DNA of 64,000 nucleotides from Adiantum capillus-veneris (Eukaryota; Streptophyta; Polypodiopsida; Polypodiales; Pteridaceae), in contig CM043968.1 of assembly GCA_014529385.2 (NCBI GenBank), forward strand, positions 4,450,001 to 4,514,000, given 5' to 3'. This document shows positions 57,301 through 64,000 of the stretch, piece after piece. A program made the position numbers and the translations under genes. Positions within the stretch are counted from its first letter, which is position 1; each line of letters begins with the position of its first letter. The notes beneath the pieces are model-generated. The model saw only the letters and a program-made list of their open reading frames with translations, was not told the DNA's origin and ran no database searches.

Positions 57301-58623
57301 GGATACAGACAATAGATTCTTCTTGATCCCAGGTACATAAAGTGCATCAACAAGTGTGAAGGAACTGCCATTAGCAGCAGTGAGCACAATCTTTCCAACT
57401 CCCTGAACTGGATAAGAGGCGTTGTTGGCACAAGTGACTGAATTCCCATGAGGGACAGACTCGAGAGAGGTAAACAATTCACGATGTGAGGTAATGTGCT
57501 TTGTAGCACCACTGTCGAAATACCACACATGTGAATCTGCAGCAACTGACAAGCATGCATCATGGACAGCAGGATTGTAAGTGCACTCTGCGCTAAAAGC
57601 CCATTCTGCATCAACATCAGCATCACAATCTCCTTTCACAGAAGACTCAACAATGGCTGCATTTGTAGTGGAACCAGCATTTGCAGTGGAACCACCCTCT
57701 TTCTTCTTAGCCTCTTTGGCCTTCAACTTAGGACACGACTTGATCAAGTGATCATTGGCTTTACAATAATGGCAACGCATCTTCTTTTTGCCCTTATCAC
57801 CAGAATTGCCAGACGAAGTGCTACCAGCAGAAGCATTAGGAACAGAATTTTTGCCACTCGCAGCAGAACCATAAGAAGTGGCTGCATTACTGTTACCACC
57901 CTTTCTTTGAGAAGCAATAAAAGCCTGTTCAACTGCACGCTGCCTAGTCCTGTTTTTTCTAGAAAGTGACTCTTGCAACAGCAATGTGCATAATGCATCA
58001 AACTTGACAACTTCAGGATTTCCTTGGGTCATCAATCTCCAAGTACTAGCAAAAGTCTGGTAGGAATCTGGTAAGGCATCAAGAACAGTCTGCACAAGGG
58101 AACTGTCAGAAATGACTTCACCTGCAGAAATGAGTTGCTCATTGATATCCTTGACACTAGCAAGGAAAGTGTCCATATCATCTTCCTCATGCATAATCTT
58201 CGACTCTAGCTCTTTACGCAGCAAAGCAATTTTAGCCTCATTGCGGCTTGCATAAAGACCTGTTAGAATATCCCAAGCCTGTTTTGCAGATTTTGCTGAA
58301 CGGATGTGAGGAATAATGGTGCGCTTCACAGACAACGCAATCAATGCATGAGCCTGCGCATCCTTAACATCCCAACGAGCTTGTTCTGCTGTAGGCAAAA
58401 CAACTCTAACAGCTGCAATCCTTGCAGCAAGACCTGCAACATCCTCAATATCGCCTACATCTTCAGAACCAGGACGTACATCAATGCCCTGCACAATGTT
58501 CCAGACACCTTTTGACACAAGAACGTGTTGCATCATATAAGCCCACATAGGGTAGTTGTCCCCATCCAACCTGTCCTCAGCAGCAAACATCTTGAACACA
58601 TCTGTGTTGTTGTTGTCAGCCAT
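54337..58623 (-). CDS. G Copia polyprotein (gag-protease-integrase-RT-RNase H)
   Basis: The open frame extends to 58683, but the start chosen is the ATG at 58623 (MADNNNTDVFKMFAAEDRLD), which matches the start in F; length 1428 residues. Order (approximate residues): gag with WDILTGLYASRNEAKIALLR; zinc knuckle CHYCKANDHLIKSC at 283-296; protease YFDSGATKHIT near 370; GAG-pre-integrase LWHARFGHLNFASLL near 510; integrase LVHSDVCGPM, TLRSDRGGEYM, QQNGVAERKN at 560-690; RT from GTKWVYKLKRKPDG with catalytic YVDD near 1110 (55282-55293); RNase H with FSDSDWAGCFDTR, CEAEYRAVF, YTDSQSALAV, then LADLFTKALS near the end. Every catalytic motif is present, and length and order are normal for plant Copia. 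It should make all proteins for its own copying. Confidence 0.96.
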   Translation of the reverse strand: MADNNNTDVFKMFAAEDRLDGDNYPMWAYMMQHVLVSKGVWNIVQGIDVRPGSEDVGDIEDVAGLAARIAAVRVVLPTAEQARWDVKDAQAHALIALSVKRTIIPHIRSAKSAKQAWDILTGLYASRNEAKIALLRKELESKIMHEEDDMDTFLASVKDINEQLISAGEVISDSSLVQTVLDALPDSYQTFASTWRLMTQGNPEVVKFDALCTLLLQESLSRKNRTRQRAVEQAFIASQRKGGNSNAATSYGSAASGKNSVPNASAGSTSSGNSGDKGKKKMRCHYCKANDHLIKSCPKLKAKEAKKKEGGSTANAGSTTNAAIVESSVKGDCDADVDAEWAFSAECTYNPAVHDACLSVAADSHVWYFDSGATKHITSHRELFTSLESVPHGNSVTCANNASYPVQGVGKIVLTAANGSSFTLVDALYVPGIKKNLLSVSALARLGLVVKFVDDRCTVHDLSFGDEIVASGLLCRGLYKLTLYDKCGQNFANAVADSRAISDAKLWHARFGHLNFASLLRLQKSDMVASLPPLEAPIKHVCEGCILGKMQRSKFPKDGSVRATCRLQLVHSDVCGPMQTPSLGNYLYFVTFIDDYSRHAWVFPLKAKSEVFMCFKQFLAMAENVSKCTMGTLRSDRGGEYMSHEFNAFLASRGIKHQCTVPYTPQQNGVAERKNRSLTEMARCMVKSQALPHSFWLEAIMCATYVLNRCPTKALQSITPYEAWHDRKPSIEHMHVFGCLAYALVPQVQRRKLDDKAVKCIFVGYSAESKGYRLYHPQTKCILVSRDVVFVEDSVQPLLSCTRDSNVSSQDIYDTLLPLFSGGNTNVSSNEANVQPMGVSENVLEQPITDADVHDVLDEERAENEQASSMPKWLVHTLRDSKLDAPLSSRTRSGSRHASYASDCYALAVSSLHDVEEPLSFDEAQNSENWIAAMKSEYDALIENDTWTLCDLPPGKKAIGTKWVYKLKRKPDGEIDRHKARLVAKGYAQQKGIDYEETFAPTCRMTTVCFLCALAAHFGWDVHQSDIVTAFLNGDIFEEVYVTQPRGFVIKGQEDKVCKCKKALYGLKQSPRAWYEKADTHLVKRGFRNSPTESTLYVKREDDVFLIVVLYVDDLLITGPNERHIAEFKADLNATFKMKDLGLLHHYLGIQFKQCDGGIALCQKSYIETLLCKFGLEDCKPIATPMETGLKLSLHDAGDPADVTLYQTAVGCLIYVCNTRPDIQFAVSQVSRFMHSPGSKHWQAVKRIFRYLSGTLHLGLFYPKGGSLPPDLHAFSDSDWAGCFDTRVSTSGFCFMLGSSCISWLSKKQPTVATSSCEAEYRAVFTATVECVWLRRLMADLGVGQDTANTIYTDSQSALAVARNPVFHARTKHIEVHYHYVRERLSAGEISLAYVPTQDNLADLFTKALSLEKLEAFRKALGLLPFVD

Positions 58624-58971
58624 GGTAAATGCTGCACCTGATGTGAAAACTGCCCGAAAATAGGAGAAATGGAGCGGGAACAACTTGTGCTATATAGCAC
58701 AAACCGTAGAAGACTATAAGGCACCTGTTATGCAGAAAACGGCACTGACAGAAAATCTGCACAAAATGACGAAATAACCTGTGCAGTACTGCCCGTAGTG
58801 GAAACGGAGGCCGAAATGAGCCCAAATCAAAATTCTGAGCAGACCGGGCTCTTCGAGCTCACCCAAAATATTTGTCGACCTGCGAACGCTTGCCAAAGCT
58901 CACTGAAATCGGAGAAAGTGAGCAGGCGTGTGCTGGAGCAGCTGGCGACTAAGCTCGGGAGGACGTGACCT

Positions 58972-58983
58972 GCTCTGATACCA
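58972..58983 (-). other. G primer-binding site (tRNA-iMet)
   Basis: TGGTATCAGAGC on the minus strand, two bases after the LTR end. Confidence 0.95.
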
Positions 58984-58985
58984 AT

Positions 58986-59212
58986 TGTTGGAATTAGGGT
59001 TGCAGAGAAACACACACAGCTTGGAGAAGACGAAGGAAGCTCAAGGCACACAATAGAGAGTGTGTTACTTAGTGTGCAATAGAAAGATAGATAGCCCTAG
59101 AGTGATGGGCGTATATACAATGCACGGGGGAAAAAACCTCCTAAAGAGGGAAAAAATGCCCCGGCGGTCCTAGTGTGTTCACACACATCACTACCACATG
59201 TATATGGTAACA
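58986..59212 (-). repeat. G 5' LTR
   Basis: 227 bp, identical by eye to 54035-54261. Confidence 0.96.
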
Positions 59213-59811
59213 ATTTCTTGATCCAAATCACCTCATATCTCTCATACACAGAGTCTATACAATGCCTAGAACCAAATTGTACCAAAAAATGTTGAATTTG
59301 GTAGAAAAGTTAATAATCACGATAATTTACTTTCTAGCCAAATTGGGGGAGTTTTGATATTTTGCCATCATACATCCAAAGTACATGATGTGTTAAGCCC
59401 CCTAGCCAAGTTTGAACCAATTTGGAGCTCAAAACCTCAAATTTCCACTATATCTACTGTTTTAGAGACCTAAAGCCAAAATCTGGTACATTTTCACCCT
59501 ATGCACCCAAATGAGCCCATATTTCACTCAGAGCATGTATTTGGTATATACTTCAAGCCTGTGATGCCAAGTTTGCAAAATGTTGAAAAAATACTCAGAT
59601 GTAAATAATCGCGTTTATTTACTTTTGTTGCAAAAATTTGTTTGGACTTTACAATTTTGTTCCTTGCATGTTTTTAAGCATCTATGCTTGTTCAAAAATT
59701 GATTTGAAGCAAATTGGACCAAAATTGTCAGCATTTCAGACTAAAGAACATTTCAGAGAAAAAATCCGACAAATCTGCTAACTTTGACACTCTATTCATT
59801 GAACAGGAGCC
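59213..59811 (+). other. H post-pol spacer, right part, leader of the 3' ORFs
   Basis: Non-coding. It contains two palindromes and then an acceptor-like signal: CTAAC at 59778-59782 and CATTGAACAG ending at 59806, five bases before the ATG at 59812. The wording GCTAACTTTGA resembles GCTAACTTGAT before the acceptor-like site at 43603 in the gag leader. Confidence 0.6.
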
Positions 59812-60554
59812 ATGCAAGCAGCAGAGAGGGCCAAGAAGAAGCTCAACCAGAAAGAAAAGTTGCAAGAGCTACCCGCATGCCAATTGGATTCAGATTCAGT
59901 CAAAGCCGCCAAGGGAGCCTATCTCTCCAAAGAACAGCTAGAAGAGCATCACACCACAGTATTCACTGGCAGATTCAAGAGTGAGGAGGGACATCAGGTC
60001 AGTTGCAACTCCTACCGAAAGAAGTATATGATGTTGCCGCGAAGCGTGAGACCAAAGAAGCCAACCGCAGGCTAGGACTCAGAGACTTTTATGAACAGGA
60101 GCCGTGCGGTGTGGATTTCCAAAAAGCTTACGAGCTTTTATCCACGACTAAAGAAGATGGAGCTGCCCAAATTTTTTGCACGCAAGGAAATAAAGTCAAA
60201 GTGGTGATAACTAAAGAAATAGTGGCAGAAGCACTCAGACTGCCCACAGAAGGAATGATGATGAGAGCAAGGGACAGGAAAACGGCAGGTACTTTCACCA
60301 AGGAAACCGCCGCAACCACCTTTGCAAATTTAATTCACAAGCAAGTGGAAGAGCCAGCCAGATTATACCACCAACACTCCCACTACTTGGCAAAAAGGCC
60401 GCCAAGGTATACCACACCAAATCATGCGGTTTCCACCACTTTAATGCAAGTTCTAAAGTCAACAACTAGGCAACCGGTGGACCACGCCCAATATGTCTTA
60501 ACCACTCTGAAAGGCACAAAGAAAGAAGGAAAGATCACTTACCTTGTGCACTAG
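59812..60554 (+). pseudogene. H 3' ORF-A
   Basis: Starts MQAAERAKKKLNQKEKLQEL at 59812; a frameshift near 60000 leads into 60003-60554 (183 codons: LGLRDFYEQEPCGVDF, VVITKEIVAEALRLP, DHAQYVLTTLKGTKKEGKIT). Coding then moves to the ORF-B frame (LEFLTRIAYHAIGM). The pattern of helices around KEIVAEALRLP and a final LTRI-A motif faintly recalls the plant transposon-associated N-terminal domain seen beside Athila/Tat elements (Pfam Transposase_32); this is a guess. No gag, pol or env motif is visible. Confidence 0.5.
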
Positions 60555-60559
60555 AATTC

Positions 60560-62389
60560 TTGACAAGGATTGCGTACCATGCCATCGGCATGGCCGACAA
60601 CCTACCACCTGTCCCAGACCAAAACATTTGGATATTGGCAGCACAACCATCTCCTAGAACTATAAGATCAGCCAAGAGATCCTACAGATCTGATGAAGAG
60701 TCGGCTGAAAGCTCGCCGGAAAGACACAGCAGTGATAGCTCAGATAATGAGGAGAAGAGAGCATGAAGAGAGGAGATGAAAAGAAAAGCCATGGCTGCAC
60801 ACCAAGAAGAGACCGTGCAAAAACAAACCCACTTTGAAAGAGAAAAACATGCTTACCAACACAGCCGACAAGGACAAGGAAAGGACCCGAAAAAATGGGT
60901 GCCTAGAGGACTTAAAGGCCCAAGGACAAAGCATCACACCAGAAAAGAAGCTGAAGATACAACAGAGTCTTTGGAAAAAATGTATCAAGAAGCAAAAGCC
61001 CTGAAGTTGAAAGAAGCCCAAGAAGAGGCAAGGAAAGCAAAAGACGTAGAGGACCAGAGACAAGCCGAGGAAACGGCAAGGGAAGAGGCACAACACGAAC
61101 AAGGTTACGAGTCTCCCCGACCCACTTCACCGCCCCTAGAACAGCAGGACAATCGTGTGCCAAGCCCACCACCATCACTTGCAGGTAAGGACACCACAAA
61201 AGGGCCAACTGAACAAGAGAAAGCCACGGAAGCTAAGCCCACCAAAGAGACAGAACCTGAACCAAAGGAAGTGGAAGAATCTACACAAGAGGCTACTGCT
61301 ACACAAGAGCAACAAAAAGAGAAAGAAGTTGACCCGGAACCAGAGAAAGCAGCCAAATCTGCAGAAGAGCCTGAACAGCAAAAGGCAGACGAATCTGCCC
61401 AACAGGAAACAAGTACTACAAAAGAGGACACAACAAAATCTGAGCCAACACCTTCTACCTCCACACAACAAAAAACAGTCGAAGCATCCACAAGGCCTCA
61501 GGAAGACAAGGCAGAAGAAGGCCAGACACAGCCTCAAGGGCAAGAAGAACCAGCCGCCACGATGCAGCCAAAAGACACACAAGAGGCGGCAGAAACGTCA
61601 ACACAGCTAGCAAGAAATGAAGACTGGCAGTCGAATGATGAAGTAATCCTGCAAGCCAACGAATATGCAAGGAAAATGCAGGATATGACAGAACGACTCC
61701 GATCAGCAGCACTTTGCCGTAGCACAAAGGCCAAGGAGTTAGAGATGGTGATTGATGCTCTCCAAGGAGAGTTAGAAGACAGATTAAACGTCATCACCGG
61801 TCTTCAGAGGCAAGTGCAGGAAATGAAAGCCGAAGCTGAACAACATCAGCTAGCAAGAGAAAAACAGTAGAAGGAGATGGAAGAGCTAGGTGATCTGCTT
61901 ATAAAGTTATCAGATGCATGTAAAGCCAAAGATGAACAACTTACAGAAGTTACAAACGAACTTCTAACGACAACCCTGTCAGCTCAAAAATTTCAAGTGC
62001 AGTTGGATGTCGCCAATGCTTCTTTACAACACTTTGAACAAAGAATTAATAATCAGGCAATTTTCTTGCGGCAAATTAGAGAGAATCCAGCCGTAGCCTC
62101 GATCAAAGGGACAGATGAAGTGTACAAGGCATTAGAGAAAAAGAACAAAGACCTCGAGCTGGAGTTAAAGCTGGAGCAATCTCAGCGCAGAGACCTGGCT
62201 TTGATGCGGGTCCAAAGAGAAGAAGAATTGCTAAAAGAAATAGCTAAGCTTAAAAGAGTTAACCAGCTGCTGAGAGACGAAAAGCCAAAAACACGAGAAG
62301 AGATAGGTCCTGCGGAGCAGACACAAATAGATATACCCTCAGTGTCATTTGCTAAACTGGAGACAGTCCACAGTAGATATGAGTGGTGA
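60560..62389 (+). pseudogene. H 3' ORF-B: long E/K/T/Q-rich coiled-coil protein, two stops
   Basis: One reading phase through 60560-60766, 60776-61870 and 61877-62389, with stops only at 60764-60766 (TGA) and 61868-61870 (TAG): about 608 codons. After a basic/acidic N-terminus (SAKRSYRSDEESAESSPERH) comes KKWVPRGLKGPRTKH. A disordered Glu/Thr/Gln/Pro/Lys-rich stretch follows to about 61600, then heptad-rich segments (ELEMVIDALQGELEDRLNVI, KALEKKNKDLELELKLEQSQ) that should form long coiled coils. No known family recognised. The persistence of one phase over 1.8 kb argues for real coding. Confidence 0.6.
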
Positions 62390-63317
62390 GGAGGATTTTC
62401 AGATAAACATTATAGATGCAGACACAATGCCCATGGTCCACCAGCTATCAAAAGCTGAAGAAGATGCACTGAAAGAAAAGATTACATAAGAGGTAGATGA
62501 GCAGTGGAAGGCAGCGATGGATTGGGAGTTGAGAGTTCTACACTCTGTCAACGTCACTCAACTCACTCCCAATCATATCAATGCGCAATGGCATCAACAA
62601 TCCTTGCCATACCCTCTGATAAAAGTAGAGTTACTATAGGTTAAAGAAAGGCTTTATGCAGACATGCAAACATATGGCGTAGATAAAGACCACCTGAAGT
62701 GGAGGTTGAGCTGGTTGTACAAAAACCCAAGGTACTTGATTTTGTTCACAAGAACACCTGCAACGCTACAAAAAGATCCCACTTTTTGTCCTGTACCAAG
62801 AGTAAGGACTTGGCAAGCGCATGAGACACTAACGAAGAAGCGGCCAGCCTGGCTGAACTACCCAAGATTGCCAGCTCCAGAAAAGGGACCGGCCATAGAG
62901 GAATACATGGTGAAAACCCTAATGAGCACCGTGTCTTTCTTCAAAAGTCTAGCAGATCTCTCATGTGCAATGTTATATAAAATCTGCAGAATATTGCTCA
63001 CTTGTATTGAATTTTTTCATGAGCCAGAGCAAGCAGGCGCCCCGTGGATCTCATTCCTCGAGGGTAATAAAGGGTTATGCTACGATCTCAATGGCCAACC
63101 TTCCGAAGAAGTCCTTTATGGCTTCTACGCCCAGATGCATGTTTCTACCTTCACACAATATGCTGGCATTCGAGGAAGCGTTCTACACGGGATTCTTCAC
63201 TTGGCGAACGAAGATATTTGCACCAGTGATCAACAATCTTACCTCAAGGTTTGTAGGCTACTCAGCGGTGGAGCTAAAGAACAGAGTAACTATGCAGTTT
63301 CTGCAAGTGTCCGATAA
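62379..63317 (+). pseudogene. H 3' ORF-C, overlapping ORF-B
   Basis: The ATG at 62379 overlaps the ORF-B end by 11 bp (MSGEEDFQINIIDADTMPMV). Two stops (near 62487 and 62637) precede an open part at 62664-63317: MQTYGVDKDHLKWRLSWLY, RPAWLNYPRLPAPEKGPAIEE. A hydrophobic segment with several Cys follows (FFKSLADLSCAMLYKICRIL), then WISFLEGNKGLCYDLNGQ. The hydrophobic part could be a buried helix or a weak membrane helix. No envelope-type signal peptide or cleavage site is visible. Function unknown. Confidence 0.5.
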
Positions 63318-63430
63318 AGAAAGGAAAATCAGACACTAAAAGGCACTGAATGCGCTTAAAGACCAACTCGCCAGTCGCCAGCCCAAAGACTATTTCAGCC
63401 CATAAAGCTATGTCAAGGGACGACACAGGC

Positions 63431-63446
63431 GAGGAGGGGGGGGGGA
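63431..63446 (+). other. H polypurine tract
   Basis: GAGGAGGGGGGGGGGA with ten consecutive G directly before the 3' LTR. 63318-63430 is untranslated. Confidence 0.88.
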
Positions 63447-64000
63447 TGTTAACATCATGCTAACACGGATATCATTTTTCGGAGTTTTCTTTGTAAAACA
63501 CTTATTATTTTGATAAATCGAGAATATTGTAACTTCTATTTTTTTGGAGAAACTTTGTAATTAATGAGCCGGGGCTATAAGCTTCCAGATTGTATCAACT
63601 TGTCATTACGCATCTTTGATAGAACTCCCAGATTATTAGTTTTGACCACCAAAAACCTTGGCTAAGGTATAAAAGCCAATTTTTGTAAGTTTTTTTTAAG
63701 TTCTGGATAATGAAATACACAGCGTGAGCTGATGACGCTCACTCCTCTCCTTCTCACGCTTCCTACTCCCTCCCCGGTTGTCACATTGTAGTTGCGTTTG
63801 TTGCATTGCAACCACTGATAAGAGCTCTACACATTGACGTAAGCAGTTCACAGTAATTCGTAGCTTTAGCATCGCTGACCTGCGGCCTAATTCCATCATA
63901 ACTAGGAATTTACACTTTCAAATAAAAAACTAAGCATAGGCGGGGTATTGGGGCATCATTGCTAAGCATTTAGATGCATTCTGGGACGAAAATGACTAGG
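63447..64000 (+). repeat. H 3' LTR, first 554 bp (cut by the window end)
   Basis: TGTTAACATCATGCTAACACGG, aligning with 40913 onward, TATAAAAG at 63668-63675. About 370 bp more is expected outside, then AAGGC and the rest of F. Confidence 0.88.

Larger units (their letters stand above)
54035..59212 (-). mobile_element. Element G: young, apparently intact Copia
   Basis: 5178 bp, TSD ATTTC (54030-54034 and 59213-59217). The two 227-bp LTRs are identical on base-by-base reading. Standard iMet PBS, G-rich PPT and one uninterrupted polyprotein. It is the best candidate for a recently mobile element here. Its relative F (38076-40912) is a decayed copy of the same family. Confidence 0.96.
53841..59622. 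repeat. H 3' palindrome array (3 units, split by G)
   Basis: Units at 53841-53860, 59309-59330 and 59601-59622 have the same core as the 5' array. After removing G and one TSD (5183 bp) the spacings are 286 and 292 bp, the same period as upstream of gag. The last two carry mismatches. Confidence 0.85.
40913..64000 (+). mobile_element. Element H: giant Tat/Athila-like Ty3 retrotransposon
   Basis: The 5' LTR is 40913-41833; the 3' LTR starts at 63447 and runs out of the window. Excluding G and its TSD, at least 17.9 kb lies in the window, in the size range of Ogre-type elements. Order: LTR, tRNA-Asp PBS, long leader with palindromes, gag, protease 1, RT, RNase H, duplicated zinc-finger module plus integrase, protease-like domain 2, non-coding spacer with palindromes (split by G), three 3' ORFs, G-rich PPT, LTR. 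The LTRs differ at roughly one position in ten by eye, so it is much older than G. The lineage call rests on the tRNA-Asp PBS, protease/RT wording and lack of a chromodomain. Confidence 0.88.

Noticed and set aside
62920-63060. ORF-C hydrophobic segment as a retroviral-type envelope
   Set aside because: No signal peptide, furin-type site or second clear membrane helix; the segment contains charged and Cys residues. Kept as unknown.

Overview
The window is nuclear DNA of a land plant with a transposon-rich genome. The evidence is one intronless F-box/kelch gene of a plant type and LTR retrotransposons of plant lineages (Ty3 chromoviruses, a Tat/Athila-like Ty3 giant, and Copia). There is no bacterial-style gene organisation. 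The species cannot be named from the sequence; a large-genome plant such as a fern, lycophyte or gymnosperm would fit.

Layout. 1-3870: AT-rich flank with one host gene, an F-box/kelch protein on the minus strand (1404-2498), and a duplicated 119-bp block. 3876-35635: nest 1, seven LTR insertions built on one Ty3 chromovirus (called D here; + strand; target duplication CTATC). 35641-38075: 2.4 kb with no recognisable gene. 38076 to the window end: nest 2, an old Copia copy (F) split by a giant Tat/Athila-like Ty3 element (H), which is itself split by a young, intact Copia (G).

The nesting can be resolved by 5-bp target-site duplications (TSDs). In nest 1, D (about 8.5 kb un-nested) carries three direct insertions: TR1 (4770-17202, minus, TSD GCTAA, in D's 5' LTR), B (19355-28673, minus, TSD CCTGA, in D's gag) and E (28842-30318, a solo LTR, TSD CTGGT, in D's gag zinc knuckle). 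Two more are second-level: C (10661-17192, minus, TSD TCACG) lies inside TR1's LTR, and TR2 (24405-28668, plus, TSD CAACA) lies in the last five bases of B. In nest 2, H lies in F (left TSD AAGGC; right end outside the window) and G lies in H (TSD ATTTC, LTRs identical by eye).

TR1 and TR2 are one non-autonomous family. They have complete LTR, PBS and PPT signals but no RT, RNase H or integrase core. Both keep a protein made of a His/Asp-rich stretch, 22-residue repeats, an unrecognised central domain and a chromodomain-like end.

H is the most unusual resident (at least 17.9 kb without G). It has a tRNA-Asp primer site, a duplicated integrase zinc-finger module, a second retropepsin-like domain downstream of integrase, and three extra 3' reading frames. 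Two leader arrays carry about 22-bp palindromes every 284-293 bp, one array upstream of gag and one upstream of the 3' reading frames, with matching splice-site-like signals.

Only the F-box gene, the G polyprotein, the H 557-codon frame and the TR2 402-codon frame are long and open. Almost all other transposon genes are broken by stops, frameshifts, duplications or insertions.
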